Program-made: the position numbers and the translations under genes
The notes under the pieces: model-generated
The model's input: the letters and a program-made list of their open reading frames with translations, nothing else
What the model was told of the DNA's origin: nothing
Databases searched by the model: none
Assembly: GCF_027213715.1 (NCBI RefSeq)
Contig: NZ_JAPWGM010000005.1
Location: forward strand, 248,001-312,000
Length of the DNA stretch: 64,000 nucleotides
Direction of reading: 5' to 3'
Source: Pedobacter punctiformis
GTDB lineage: Bacteria > Bacteroidota > Bacteroidia > Sphingobacteriales > Sphingobacteriaceae
Part shown: in pieces, positions 50,009 to 60,224 of the stretch
How positions within the stretch are numbered: position 1 is the first letter of the stretch
Layout of the letters: every line of letters begins with the position of its first letter

Positions 50009-52852
50009 ATGAGCAAAAAATCTATAGACCTTGGTGAGCAAAAAGATGTTGAAGTTTACGGTGCCAGGGTACATAATTTAAAAAACATTGATGTTAGTTT
50101 CCCCCGTAATCAACTGGTTGTTATAACTGGTTTAAGCGGTAGCGGGAAATCTTCGTTGGCATTTGATACCATTTATGCAGAAGGTCAGCGAAGATATATG
50201 GAAACTTTTAGTGCTTATAGCCGCCAGTTTATGGGCGGTATGGAACGCCCTGATGTAGATAAAGTTTCGGGTTTAAGCCCCGTTATTGCCATTGAACAGA
50301 AAACAACCAGTAAAAACCCACGCTCAACAGTAGGTACCATTACCGAAATTTACGATTTTATGCGTTTGCTTTATGCACGTGTTGCCGATGCTTACTCGTA
50401 CAATACGGGAGAGAAGATGGAACGCATGAGTGAGGATCAGATTCTGCAAAATATCTTTAATAAATTTAATGGCGTTGCGGTAAATATCCTGGCGCCGGTT
50501 GTTAAAGGTAGAAAAGGACATTATCGCGAACTTTTTGAACAGATCCGTAAACAGGGTTATGTTAAAGTGCGTGTAGATGGCGAAATTAAAGACATTACTG
50601 CAAAAATGCAGGTCGACCGGTATAAGATTCACGATATTGAAGTTGTGATCGACCGCCTCATTATAGATGAAAAAGATAAAAAACGCCTTTTAGATTCGTT
50701 GCAAATAGCAATGAAAATGGGTAAGGGTGTAATTAAGATCAGTGATAAGGATAATAACGTAGCCCATTTTAGCAAGTTCTTAATGTGCCCAACTACAGGT
50801 ATATCTTATGATGAGCCACAACCAAATAGTTTTTCGTTTAACTCGCCCTATGGTGCCTGCGAACGTTGTGATGGGTTAGGCTATATTTTCGTTGTAGATA
50901 AGGAATCGGTTATCCCCAATCCAAAGTTGAGTATTTTAAATGGTGGTCTGGCTCCACTTGGCGAATACCGCGACACCTGGATGTTTCAGGTGTTAAAGGC
51001 ACTGGCAAAAAAATACAATTTCTCTTTATCTACGCCAATTGAAAAATTAGGTGATGAAGTGATTCATATTATTTTAAATGGTTCCAATGATTTAATCAAC
51101 GTAGCCGTTGAGTACAATAAATGGAACGTTCAGAATTACAACATTACGTTTGACGGCATTATTAAAATGCTTGAAGAACAGAATGAAAAAAGAGGAGAGG
51201 GAGCGGTTGATGACATGGAATCTTTCCGTAAGTTAAAAACCTGCCCCGAGTGTAATGGTGCAAGGTTAAAAAAAGAGAGTTTACATTTTAAGGTTGACGG
51301 TATGAATATTTTCGACCTGGCTTCTATGGATGTAAATAATTTAAGAAGCTGGTTCGAAGATGTGGATCAGCGTCTAAGTGATCGCCAGAACGTTATTGCC
51401 AAAGAAATTTTAAAAGAAATAAAAGCCCGTATCGGTTTCTTGACCGATGTGGGTTTAACCTATTTAACACTGGATCGAACGGCAAGAACATTATCGGGAG
51501 GTGAAGCACAACGTATTCGTTTAGCTACTCAAATCGGTTCTCAGTTAATGAATGTGATGTATATTTTGGATGAGCCGAGTATCGGTTTACACCAAAGAGA
51601 TAATGAACGTTTAATTAATGCATTAAAAAATCTTCGCGATTTGGGTAATACCGTTTTGGTGGTAGAGCACGATAAGGATATGATTTTAGAGGCCGACTGG
51701 GTTATTGATATTGGCCCTGGTGCCGGTATTCATGGCGGAACAGTTGTAGCAGAAGGTACGGCAAAAGACATTCTTAAATCGAATACTTTAACTGCTGCCT
51801 ATCTTAACGGGAAAAAGAAAATTGAAACGCCTAAAACCAGAAGAAAAGGTAACGGGCACAAATTATCCATTATTAAAGCCACCGGTCATAATTTAAAAGA
51901 GGTTTCAGTTGATTTTCCTTTAGGTAAATTTATTGCCGTTACCGGAGTTTCGGGTAGTGGTAAATCCAGTTTAATTACCGAAACTTTATATCCAATTTTA
52001 AATCATCATTTTTTCAGGGCAAAGAAACAACCACTTCCTTACGAAAAAATAAGTGGGTTAAAAGAAATTGACAAGGTAATTGAAATTGATCAGGCACCTA
52101 TTGGGCGTACACCACGTTCAAATCCTTCAACGTACACAGGTGTTTTTTCTGACATCAGAAACTTGTTTGTGCAGTTACCAGAGGCCAAAATCAGGGGTTA
52201 CAAACCGGGTCGTTTCTCTTTCAATGTAAAGGGTGGGCGTTGCGAAACTTGCCAGGGCGCAGGTTTAAAAGTTATTGAAATGAATTTCCTGCCGGATGTA
52301 CAGGTTCCTTGCGAAGAATGTGGAGGAAAAAGATATAACCGGGAAACACTGGAAGTTCGTTTCCGGGGAAAATCCATCAGTGATGTTTTGGATATGAGTA
52401 TTGAGGATGCCTGTGCATTTTTTGAAAACATTCCGATTATCTACAGAAAGATTAAAACGTTAAAAGATGTTGGTTTAGGTTACATTACGTTAGGTCAGTC
52501 ATCGGTTACTTTATCCGGTGGCGAAGCACAACGCGTAAAACTAGCCACCGAGTTATCTAAAAAAGATACCGGAAAAACATTTTATATTCTGGATGAGCCG
52601 ACAACCGGTTTGCACTTTGAAGATATTAATGTATTGCTAGGTGTATTAAACGAACTTGTTGATAAAGGCAATACCATTTTGGTTATTGAGCATAATTTAG
52701 ATGTGGTTAAAGTGGCCGATTGGGTAATTGATCTTGGAGAAGAAGGCGGTGCAGGCGGCGGAAGAATTTTATTTGAAGGTACACCTGAAGGATTAATTCA
52801 AAATCCAATTAGCTTAACCGGAAAATTTTTGAAAAAGGAAATGGAGAGCTAA
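50009..52852 (+). CDS. uvrA: UvrABC excinuclease subunit A
   Basis: 947 residues, normal length. Two ABC ATPase halves: Walker A GLSGSGKSSLAFDT (near 39) and GVSGSGKSSLITET (near 652); signature LSGGEAQRIRLATQ and LSGGEAQRVKLATEL; two zinc fingers (CERCDG, CPECNGARLKKES and CETCQGAG, CEECGGKRYN). It recognises bulky DNA damage for nucleotide excision repair. It is followed 27 bp later by tatD. Confidence 0.98.
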   Translation: MSKKSIDLGEQKDVEVYGARVHNLKNIDVSFPRNQLVVITGLSGSGKSSLAFDTIYAEGQRRYMETFSAYSRQFMGGMERPDVDKVSGLSPVIAIEQKTTSKNPRSTVGTITEIYDFMRLLYARVADAYSYNTGEKMERMSEDQILQNIFNKFNGVAVNILAPVVKGRKGHYRELFEQIRKQGYVKVRVDGEIKDITAKMQVDRYKIHDIEVVIDRLIIDEKDKKRLLDSLQIAMKMGKGVIKISDKDNNVAHFSKFLMCPTTGISYDEPQPNSFSFNSPYGACERCDGLGYIFVVDKESVIPNPKLSILNGGLAPLGEYRDTWMFQVLKALAKKYNFSLSTPIEKLGDEVIHIILNGSNDLINVAVEYNKWNVQNYNITFDGIIKMLEEQNEKRGEGAVDDMESFRKLKTCPECNGARLKKESLHFKVDGMNIFDLASMDVNNLRSWFEDVDQRLSDRQNVIAKEILKEIKARIGFLTDVGLTYLTLDRTARTLSGGEAQRIRLATQIGSQLMNVMYILDEPSIGLHQRDNERLINALKNLRDLGNTVLVVEHDKDMILEADWVIDIGPGAGIHGGTVVAEGTAKDILKSNTLTAAYLNGKKKIETPKTRRKGNGHKLSIIKATGHNLKEVSVDFPLGKFIAVTGVSGSGKSSLITETLYPILNHHFFRAKKQPLPYEKISGLKEIDKVIEIDQAPIGRTPRSNPSTYTGVFSDIRNLFVQLPEAKIRGYKPGRFSFNVKGGRCETCQGAGLKVIEMNFLPDVQVPCEECGGKRYNRETLEVRFRGKSISDVLDMSIEDACAFFENIPIIYRKIKTLKDVGLGYITLGQSSVTLSGGEAQRVKLATELSKKDTGKTFYILDEPTTGLHFEDINVLLGVLNELVDKGNTILVIEHNLDVVKVADWVIDLGEEGGAGGGRILFEGTPEGLIQNPISLTGKFLKKEMES

Positions 52853-52879
52853 AATTCTGTTTCCACATTACATTTTACC

Positions 52880-53647
52880 ATGATTTTTACCGATACACAT
52901 ACCCACCTATATTACGAGCAGGATGTTGAAAAACAAGCTCAATTAATGGAGCGTTGTTTTGAAAACGATGTTAACCGTTTGTTTTTACCTAATGTTGATG
53001 TGGCTTCTATTGCAATGATCAATGATTTGGTTCGTAAATATCCTGAAAACTGCTTTGCAATGGCCGGCCTTCACCCTTGTGATGTTAAAGAAGATTACAC
53101 AACACAGCTTGATGAGATTTATAAAAGCATTGATGGACGTAATATCTATGCTATAGGTGAAATAGGGATTGATTTATATTGGGATAAAACTACATTGGCT
53201 ATTCAGCAGGATGCTTTTCGCAAGCAAATTAACTGGGCTAAAGAACTGAGTTTGCCAATTGTGATTCACTGCAGAGAAGCTTTTGATGAAGTTTTTGAAT
53301 TACTGGAAAGCGAGCGTGATGAAAAATTAAGGGGTATTTTTCATTGTTTTACCGGTAACCTTGCACAAGCTAAACAAGCCATTGATTTAAATTTTTATTT
53401 GGGCATTGGTGGCGTGGTTACTTACAAAAAGGCAGGTTTAGATCTTGTGCTCGCCGATATACCCCTACAAAATCTGGTTTTAGAAACCGATTCGCCTTAT
53501 CTGGCTCCGGTTCCATTCCGTGGCAAACCAAACGAAAGCAGCTATTTGATTTATGTAGCCCAAAAACTTGCTGATATTTATGGGGTTTCGATTGATGAAA
53601 TTGCCAATATAACAACAGAGAATTCGAAGAAAATTTTTGGAGTTTAG
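52880..53647 (+). CDS. TatD-family hydrolase
   Basis: 255 residues, TIM-barrel metal hydrolase: DTHTHLYYEQ (His-x-His), AIGEIGIDLYWDKT (Glu), VIHCREAFDEV, GIFHCFTGNLAQA and ETDSPYLAP (Asp). TatD enzymes are 3'-to-5' DNA exonucleases or deacylases. Its position just after uvrA agrees with a repair role. Confidence 0.94.
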   Translation: MIFTDTHTHLYYEQDVEKQAQLMERCFENDVNRLFLPNVDVASIAMINDLVRKYPENCFAMAGLHPCDVKEDYTTQLDEIYKSIDGRNIYAIGEIGIDLYWDKTTLAIQQDAFRKQINWAKELSLPIVIHCREAFDEVFELLESERDEKLRGIFHCFTGNLAQAKQAIDLNFYLGIGGVVTYKKAGLDLVLADIPLQNLVLETDSPYLAPVPFRGKPNESSYLIYVAQKLADIYGVSIDEIANITTENSKKIFGV

Positions 53648-53893
53648 CTTTTGGATGAATGGATTTTCAGGGTTTTCAATTGCTTAGGGGAAAGCCAAAA
53701 AATAACTTTTATTGATATATTGAAAATTTGAATGGCTAAAAATCTGGTATTTCGACTAATTGCCCTTAATTTTTTGCCAATTTGATAAAATTCAATAAAA
53801 AATATTTGATTTTATCACCTCTTTCCGATCAATATAGCCTGTAATTAAATTTCTTTTGCGTTCTTTTGTGGCAGAGCAATTACCCTAAACCAA

Positions 53894-54910
53894 ATGACCA
53901 AAATCTTAATTATTTATACCGGTGGCACAATTGGTATGGTTAACGATCCTGTTAATGGAACGTTAGTGCCTTTTAATTTCGAACAGATCAAAGAAAATGT
54001 TCCTGAACTTAAACGGCTGGATTATCATTTGGATGTGCATTCCTTTAATCCCGTTCTCGATTCATCAAACATGGACCCAGAGATTTGGAAAACAATTGCC
54101 CAGCTGATTTACGATCAATACAATCATTATGAAGGTTTTGTAATCCTTCATGGCTCGGATACGATGGCATTTACAGCATCTGCGCTAAGTTTTATGCTGG
54201 AAAATTTGAATAAACCAGTTGTTTTAACCGGTTCTCAATTACCAATTGGTGAGATTAGAACCGATGCCAAAGAAAATTTAATTACCGCACTGGAAATTGC
54301 GGCCATGAAAAAGGGAGGGAAATCTTTTGTTCCTGAGGTTTGCATTTACTTCGATTCGCAGCTATTTAGAGGAAACAGATCAATTAAATACAATTCGGAA
54401 AAATTTGAAGCTTTCCGTTCTCCAAACTATCCGATTCTTGCAGAAGCGGGTGTGCATTTAGAATTTCATAAAAACTTTGTGCTTAAAAATTCCGGAGAAG
54501 ATCTTAAATTAAATACCAGTTTCAATTCCAATATCGGAGTTTTGAAATTATATCCGGGCATTACGCCGCAAGCAGTAAAAGCAATTACCCATTCAGAAGT
54601 GGATGCAATTGTTTTGGAAACCTTCGGTTCTGGCAATACTACAACTGCCGGATGGTTTATAGATTGCCTGCAACATGCCATAAACAATGGCAAAATTATC
54701 GTTGACATTTCTCAGTGTAAAAAAGGATCTGTACAGCTTGGACGTTACGAAACCAGTAAAAAATTACAGCAAATGGGTATTTTAAGTGGCTACGATATGA
54801 CTTTTGAGGCTACAGTAACCAAGCTCATGTTTGTAATGGGCTTGAATTTATCAAACGAAGAAAGCTGTAAATTAATGGAGCAATCGCTGCGTGGCGAATT
54901 AACACATTAA
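53894..54910 (+). CDS. ansA: Type I L-asparaginase
   Basis: 338 residues. The N-terminal IYTGGTIGMV carries the nucleophilic Thr, LHGSDTMAFTASALSF the second Thr-Asp pair, and LTGSQLPIGEIRTDAKENL the conserved middle. There is no signal peptide, so it is the cytoplasmic (low-affinity, type I) enzyme, converting asparagine to aspartate and ammonia. The 246-bp upstream gap holds no other gene. Confidence 0.95.
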   Translation: MTKILIIYTGGTIGMVNDPVNGTLVPFNFEQIKENVPELKRLDYHLDVHSFNPVLDSSNMDPEIWKTIAQLIYDQYNHYEGFVILHGSDTMAFTASALSFMLENLNKPVVLTGSQLPIGEIRTDAKENLITALEIAAMKKGGKSFVPEVCIYFDSQLFRGNRSIKYNSEKFEAFRSPNYPILAEAGVHLEFHKNFVLKNSGEDLKLNTSFNSNIGVLKLYPGITPQAVKAITHSEVDAIVLETFGSGNTTTAGWFIDCLQHAINNGKIIVDISQCKKGSVQLGRYETSKKLQQMGILSGYDMTFEATVTKLMFVMGLNLSNEESCKLMEQSLRGELTH

Positions 54911-54983
54911 GTAAAACTTCTGCAATTATGACGAAAGTCATTCCGGTTGTAAGTATTTAGCCTTATTTTTGCTATAGAAGGTT

Positions 54984-55042
54984 CGTCGTGCTGAATTCAT
55001 CCCGGCATCAATATTAGGCGCTGAAATAAATTCAGGGTGACG
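54984..55042. repeat. Imperfect hairpin repeat upstream of the CstB-like gene
   Basis: CGTCGTGCTGAATT (54984-54997) / AATTCAGGGTGACG (55029-55042), 11 of 14 paired, with a 31-nt loop. Same class of dispersed hairpin as 22283-22346, ending 13 bp before ATG 55056, so it would lie in the leader of that gene. Confidence 0.55.
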
Positions 55043-55055
55043 ATAGATAGAAAAC

Positions 55056-56468
55056 ATGAAGATAGAACAAATTTATACCGGTTGTTTGGCAGAGGCCGCA
55101 TATTATATAGAAAGTAATGGAGAGGCGGCAATTATAGATCCGCTTAGAGAAGTTGCGACGTATTTAAAGAAGGCCGAAAAAGCTAATGCAACGATTAAAT
55201 ATATTTTTGAAACACATTTTCATGCAGATTTCGTTTCCGGTCATGTTGATCTGGCTGAAAAATCGGGTGCAGAAATTATCTATGGTCCAACTGCAAAAAC
55301 TGCCTTTAAATCATACATTGCTAAAGATGGCGAACAGTTTAAGGTTGGTGATTTAACAATTACCGCTCTTCATACACCCGGGCATACGCTAGAATCGACT
55401 ACCTATTTATTAACAGATGAAAACGGTAAAGATCACTGTATTTTTAGTGGGGATACCCTTTTTATTGGAGACGTTGGTCGCCCGGATTTAGCCCAAAAAG
55501 GCAATTTAACGATGGAAGATTTGGCAGCGATGCTTTACGATTCATTAAATGAAAAGATTAAACCTTTGGCTGATGATGTGATTGTTTACCCGGCGCATGG
55601 CGCAGGATCTGCTTGTGGTAAAAGCATGAGTAAAGAAACCTTTGATACTTTAGGCCATCAAAAGAAAGTTAATTATGCCTTAAAAGCAACAACCAAAACA
55701 CAATTTATAGAAGAAGTAACGGATGGAATATTACCTCCGCCACAATATTTTGCTAAAAACGCGGCCATTAATAAAGGTGGTGTAGAAAGTATTGATGATG
55801 TTTTTGAAAAAGGATTGAATGCTTTATCTCCTAAGCAATTTGAAGATACTGCAAATCAAACCGGAGCCATTATGCTGGATACCCGCGATCCGCAGGTTTT
55901 TGCAAAAGGTTTTATTCCTAATTCCATTAATATTGGTTTAAACGGACAGTTTGCACCATGGGTTGGTGCTTTAATTACCGATTTGCAACAGCCAATTTTG
56001 TTAATTACGGATGAAGGAAAAGAGCAGGAAACCATTACCCGCCTAACCCGTGTAGGTTATGATAGTACCATTGGTTATTTAGAAGGCGGCTTTCAAAAAT
56101 GGATTTCAGCAAATAAAGAAATTGATACAATTGAATCTATTTCTGCTGAGGTTTTTGAAGAGGTAGCCAATAATGGCGAAATTACTGCGCTTGATGTTCG
56201 CAAACCGGGAGAATACGAATCCGAGCATTTGGAATTTACGTTAAGCCGTCCTTTGGATTATATTAACGACTGGACCAATGAAATTAACCCTAAATCTACT
56301 TATTACATTCATTGCGCAGGCGGTTACCGTTCTATGATTGCGGCTTCGATTTTAAAATCGCGTGGCGTAGAAAATGTAATTGATGTAGCCGGTGGTTATG
56401 GTGCAATTAAAAATACAGGTTTAAAAAGAACCGATTTTGCTTGCCCAAGCAAAGCCATGAAAGTATAA
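55056..56468 (+). CDS. CstB-like persulfide dioxygenase - rhodanese fusion
   Basis: 470 residues. The N-terminal metallo-beta-lactamase domain has THFHADFVSGH (His54, His56, Asp58, His63) and FSGDTLFIGDVGRPDL, typical of ETHE1-like persulfide dioxygenases. A middle rhodanese domain (IMLDTRDPQVFAKGF) lacks the active Cys (LLITDEGKE), while a C-terminal one has HCAGGYRS with Cys420. This active/inactive/active order matches staphylococcal CstB, which oxidises thiol persulfides to thiosulfate. It is followed by ypdA (71 bp). Confidence 0.88.
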   Translation: MKIEQIYTGCLAEAAYYIESNGEAAIIDPLREVATYLKKAEKANATIKYIFETHFHADFVSGHVDLAEKSGAEIIYGPTAKTAFKSYIAKDGEQFKVGDLTITALHTPGHTLESTTYLLTDENGKDHCIFSGDTLFIGDVGRPDLAQKGNLTMEDLAAMLYDSLNEKIKPLADDVIVYPAHGAGSACGKSMSKETFDTLGHQKKVNYALKATTKTQFIEEVTDGILPPPQYFAKNAAINKGGVESIDDVFEKGLNALSPKQFEDTANQTGAIMLDTRDPQVFAKGFIPNSINIGLNGQFAPWVGALITDLQQPILLITDEGKEQETITRLTRVGYDSTIGYLEGGFQKWISANKEIDTIESISAEVFEEVANNGEITALDVRKPGEYESEHLEFTLSRPLDYINDWTNEINPKSTYYIHCAGGYRSMIAASILKSRGVENVIDVAGGYGAIKNTGLKRTDFACPSKAMKV

Positions 56469-56538
56469 ATTTATTATTCAAAGCACTTTAGCTATTGCCG
56501 TGGTCTCTGAAATGCCTAAGGCGGTAAAAAATTATAGA

Positions 56539-57507
56539 ATGCCTGAAAATCAAAATCATTACGACATACTTATAATAGGTGCCGGCCCGATAGGAATGGC
56601 CTGTGCCATAGAAGCTCAACGAGCCAGTTTAAGTTATGTAATTGTAGAAAAAGGTGCTTTGGTTAACAGCTTATATAATTATCCGGTGTTTATGACCTTC
56701 TTTTCTACTTCTCAAAAGTTAGAGATTGGAGGCGTTCCGTTTGTAACGATTAGTCCGAAACCCAACCGCAATGAAGCTGTAGAATATTATCGTAGGGTTG
56801 CAGAGAAATTTAATTTAAATATTAATTTATTCGAAAGGGTAAATCAGGTTGTTAAAAATGATGCTGACATTTTTGAAGTAACGACTTCTAAAACAAATTA
56901 TACGGCAAACCATGTAATTGTTTCTACAGGTTTTTATGATGTTCCCTTACTGATGAATGTACCTGGTGAGAATTTACCAAAGGTAACACACTATTATAAA
57001 GATCCTCATCTGTACGCTTTTCAAAATGTAGTGGTGGTTGGTGCAAATAATTCTGGAGTCGATGCGGCTTTGGAAACCTATCGTAAAGGCGCAAAGGTAA
57101 CCATGATTGTTAGAAGTGCTGAACTTGGCCCTCATGTAAAATACTGGGTGCGTCCTGACATTGAAAACAGGATAAAGGAAGGAGAAATTTCAGCACACTT
57201 CAATTCTGAACTGGTTGAGATTAGAGCAGATGAAGTAGATATTAAGACTGCAGAAGGAATAAAAACAATTAAAAATGATTTTGTTATCGCAATGACTGGT
57301 TACCAGCCTGATTTTTCGATGCTGAGAAAGTTTGGCATTGATTTACCCCAGAGCCTTTGTCCTGTTTACAACGAAGAAACCATGGAAACCAATGTTAAAG
57401 GCCTGTATCTTGCAGGAGTTGTTTGTGGTGGAATGGATACGCATAAGTTATTTATAGAAAACTCCAGGGTTCACGCGGAGATGATTATAAACCATATTGT
57501 TCAATAG
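56539..57507 (+). CDS. ypdA: YpdA-type bacillithiol disulfide reductase
   Basis: 322 residues from ATG 56539, the family-length start; a GTG (56500) and ATG (56512) upstream extend it only by unconserved residues. N-terminal FAD site ILIIGAGPIGMACAIEA, second dinucleotide site VVVGANNSGVDAALE, and ALIAMTGYQPD-like FVIAMTGYQPDFSM. YpdA reduces oxidised bacillithiol (BSSB) with NADPH. It sits after the CstB-like gene, and bshA occurs elsewhere in the window. Confidence 0.9.
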   Translation: MPENQNHYDILIIGAGPIGMACAIEAQRASLSYVIVEKGALVNSLYNYPVFMTFFSTSQKLEIGGVPFVTISPKPNRNEAVEYYRRVAEKFNLNINLFERVNQVVKNDADIFEVTTSKTNYTANHVIVSTGFYDVPLLMNVPGENLPKVTHYYKDPHLYAFQNVVVVGANNSGVDAALETYRKGAKVTMIVRSAELGPHVKYWVRPDIENRIKEGEISAHFNSELVEIRADEVDIKTAEGIKTIKNDFVIAMTGYQPDFSMLRKFGIDLPQSLCPVYNEETMETNVKGLYLAGVVCGGMDTHKLFIENSRVHAEMIINHIVQ

Positions 57508-57693
57508 AAAATTCATATTTTCGATTTCAGCTTTAGCAGACATTTTAAAATTTAGAATGTAAATGTAAAGCCTGCTCAGTTAATCATTAATTTAACAAAG
57601 AATTAATGTTTTTCGGCCTAAACTTTAACCGTCTGATAATATAGCCTGGATAATTTTGTTGCGATTCAGATTAAACAAACTAATTATCCATTA

Positions 57694-58995
57694 ATGAAAA
57701 GAAATTTATTATTCGGCTTACTGTCGGCGCTGGCCATCATAAGCTCATGCAAAAAAAAGGACTCAGATGAAACCATTGCTAAGCCCTTCACTTATCCTGC
57801 AATGGCGGAAGCATCAGATCCTAAAATTTTACTGGAAGCTTCAAATGGAGTAAAAGTTTATAACGGAGGTTTTGGTTCTGCAGTTGTTGCTGATCCTTCA
57901 TCGCCAGATGTATTTTACATGTTAACAGATCGGGGCCCTAATGCAGATGGAACTATCAAAGATGTAAAAGTATTTGGAATACCAGATTTTACCCCTCAAA
58001 TTGGTAAATTTCGCTTAAAAGACGGTAAGCTTATTTTAGAGCAAACCATCGAGTTGAAAACTGCTGCGGGTATAAAACTTAATGGTTTGCCAAATCCAAC
58101 AGGTTCAGGTTCTACTGGTGAAACAGCTGTGGATTTAACTGGAAAAACATTAACGCCAAGCATTGATGGTTTAGATCCGGAAGGAATGGTCAGATTAAGT
58201 GATGGCAGTTTTTGGTTAAGTGATGAGTATGGACCACATTTACTACATGTTGATGCAACAGGAAGAACCTTGGAAAGAGTTAATCCTTTTGGTAATGGAA
58301 CAGGAGGAAGAAGCATTCCGGCTGTATTTGCCAAAAGAAAGGCAAACAGAGGTATGGAAGGTTTAGCCATTACGCCTGATGGAAAAACTTTAGTCGGAAT
58401 TATGCAATCGCCCATGTTAAACCCTACAAAATCCGCTGCAGATGGTTCAGTAGTGTTGAGGATTTTAACTTTCGAAATTGCAACAGGGGCTACGAAACAA
58501 TATGTATATCTGATGGATAATGCTTCTTTAACTGGGGTTAGCGAAATTGTTGCTGTAAACGCGACAACATTTTTAACCATAGAGAGAGATGGTGATTATG
58601 GAGGCGCACCAACAACACCGGCAACCTTTAAAAAGATATTTAAAATCAATTTATCCGGTGCTACCGATGTGTCTGATGCTTCAAACGCTGCAACCGGAAA
58701 ACTTTATAATGGTAAAACGGTAGAGGAACTGAAAGATCTTTCCGGCTTAACCACCGCAGGAATTGTTCCCGTATCTAAATCTCTTGTTTTAGATTTACTG
58801 AAAGATTTACCTGCAGTATATCCGCACGATAAGGCGGAAGGTTTAGCCCTAATTAATGGCAATACCTTAGTCATCTCTAACGATGACGACTTTGGCGTAG
58901 TACCAGGTGCGAATGGTTCTTTTGCACAAAAAATGCTGCCATTAAACAACACGATAGACCGCAACAGACTTTATTTTGTGAATATAAAATTATAA
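57694..58995 (+). CDS. Lipoprotein of the esterase-like phytase family
   Basis: 433 residues, lipobox ISSC-KKK (Cys about 19). Phytase-like/esterase-like domain: VADPSSPDVFYMLTDRGPN, GLDPEGMVRLSDGSFWLSDEYGPHLL (split), MEGLAITPDGKTLVGIMQSP, AEGLALINGNTLVISNDDDFG. The acidic, Asp-rich blade motifs suggest calcium binding in a propeller-like fold. Substrate unknown, possibly phosphate esters. A bidirectional terminator follows at 59019-59050. Confidence 0.85.
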   Translation: MKRNLLFGLLSALAIISSCKKKDSDETIAKPFTYPAMAEASDPKILLEASNGVKVYNGGFGSAVVADPSSPDVFYMLTDRGPNADGTIKDVKVFGIPDFTPQIGKFRLKDGKLILEQTIELKTAAGIKLNGLPNPTGSGSTGETAVDLTGKTLTPSIDGLDPEGMVRLSDGSFWLSDEYGPHLLHVDATGRTLERVNPFGNGTGGRSIPAVFAKRKANRGMEGLAITPDGKTLVGIMQSPMLNPTKSAADGSVVLRILTFEIATGATKQYVYLMDNASLTGVSEIVAVNATTFLTIERDGDYGGAPTTPATFKKIFKINLSGATDVSDASNAATGKLYNGKTVEELKDLSGLTTAGIVPVSKSLVLDLLKDLPAVYPHDKAEGLALINGNTLVISNDDDFGVVPGANGSFAQKMLPLNNTIDRNRLYFVNIKL

Positions 58996-59018
58996 AAGCA
59001 TCCAGTTTTAAAATAAAA

Positions 59019-59050
59019 ACCTCCACTCAATTAATGAGTGGAGGTTTTTT
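59019..59050. terminator. Bidirectional terminator
   Basis: ACCTCCACTCA (59019-59029) / TGAGTGGAGGT (59035-59045) with a 5-nt loop and A/T flanks, between the convergent phytase-like and alpha/beta hydrolase genes. Confidence 0.9.
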
Positions 59051-59076
59051 ATTAGTATATTTTTAAATATATGGTT

Positions 59077-60069
59077 TTATTGAACTGGTATTTTTAACTG
59101 GTTTACAACAAAACCTTCAATAGCTTTTTCAACAGCAGGCAGGTCTTTAGAAGTAATATAAGAACCCAATACATGGTTACCTCCATTTGGAATAGCAATC
59201 TTTTGTTTCAAATCACCGGGCGTTCCCAATTGATCAAACATTTTAAGCATGGCATCCACCCGTACAACAGGATCCTGTTCCAATTCATTTTTATAATAAT
59301 AGGCCATTAAAACAGGTTGTTTAACCTGCTCAAAAACAGGCTTGGTCATGGTTGTTTCTACCAGCTCTTCGAGCTCTACAACAGATTCTAACCGATAATT
59401 TGTATACCAGTATTTTTTATACTCTTCTGTTTTACCTTCCGCTTTACGCTCATCACTTCCGGTTACTCTTCTGGCAATTTGTAAGCCCCATGGATCATTC
59501 AATAACCATGCATTTTTATCATTAATGGCTACGTTAGGGGAAATTAAAATTAAGCTGTTAATTTCAGGGAAAGTTGCAGCTAGTTTAATCGCAATAGTTC
59601 CGCCGGTAGAAGTGCCAATTACAATTACTTTTTTACCCAGTTTTTGTCCGATTGCGTAAGCCTGTTTACTGGTTTCCCAAAGCCGGTCGGCAGTAAAATA
59701 TTGCATGGGTGCAATGGTATCCACACCATGGTCTGCAAGACGGGCCAGATACAAATTAGCTTTTAGTTTTTTTGCCAGGTTTAAGTGTACAGGATTTCCT
59801 TCAGTTTTTGAGGCAGAAAAACCATGGAGGTACACAATTGCATATTCCGTTTGCTGATGTGCAGCATCTGCCCAAACAATTTCGGCCTCATTCCCAGGTT
59901 TAATTTTATGTTCACTTTCTATTGATTTAACATAATGTTCTAAATCTTTAAGTTCAGGAACCTTAACAGGTGTTTCGCTATAAATTGGTTTTTTAGGTTT
60001 TGGCCCTGCAAAATAAGTTCCTAAAATTAATACAGAAAGGCCAAGGAGAATTTTATAGCGTTTTTTCAT
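59077..60069 (-). CDS. Membrane-anchored alpha/beta hydrolase
   Basis: 330 residues with an N-terminal hydrophobic anchor (about 5-22). Oxyanion region YLHGFSAS, nucleophile elbow GTSTGG (Ser), Asp in the late strand, and catalytic His in NGGNHVLGS. A lid region rich in Glu/Lys lies around 195-245. Carboxylesterase- or lipase-like; substrate unknown. Confidence 0.85.
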   Translation of the reverse strand: MKKRYKILLGLSVLILGTYFAGPKPKKPIYSETPVKVPELKDLEHYVKSIESEHKIKPGNEAEIVWADAAHQQTEYAIVYLHGFSASKTEGNPVHLNLAKKLKANLYLARLADHGVDTIAPMQYFTADRLWETSKQAYAIGQKLGKKVIVIGTSTGGTIAIKLAATFPEINSLILISPNVAINDKNAWLLNDPWGLQIARRVTGSDERKAEGKTEEYKKYWYTNYRLESVVELEELVETTMTKPVFEQVKQPVLMAYYYKNELEQDPVVRVDAMLKMFDQLGTPGDLKQKIAIPNGGNHVLGSYITSKDLPAVEKAIEGFVVNQLKIPVQ

Positions 60070-60194
60070 TTAGAAAAGATTATGTTTTTGAAGCTTTGAA
60101 GTACGATCAGGAATTTTTTATACCACAATTATAATTTCATTAAGCTTTTATCGCATTGTTTTCATTAAATGTAAACTTTTATGGGAAATTAACC

Positions 60195-60203
60195 TAAGTT
60201 TGC
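60195..60203 (+). promoter_or_regulatory. -7 promoter element of the polyprenyl synthetase gene
   Basis: TAAGTTTGC, matching TAnnTTTG, 21 nt before ATG 60225. No clear -33. Confidence 0.5.
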
Positions 60204-60224
60204 AATCAAAATTTTTTCCATTTA

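Noticed and set aside
57996..58580. Minus-strand ORF of 194 codons inside the phytase-like gene
   Set aside because: Antisense to a clearly conserved lipoprotein gene, no family signature and no promoter.
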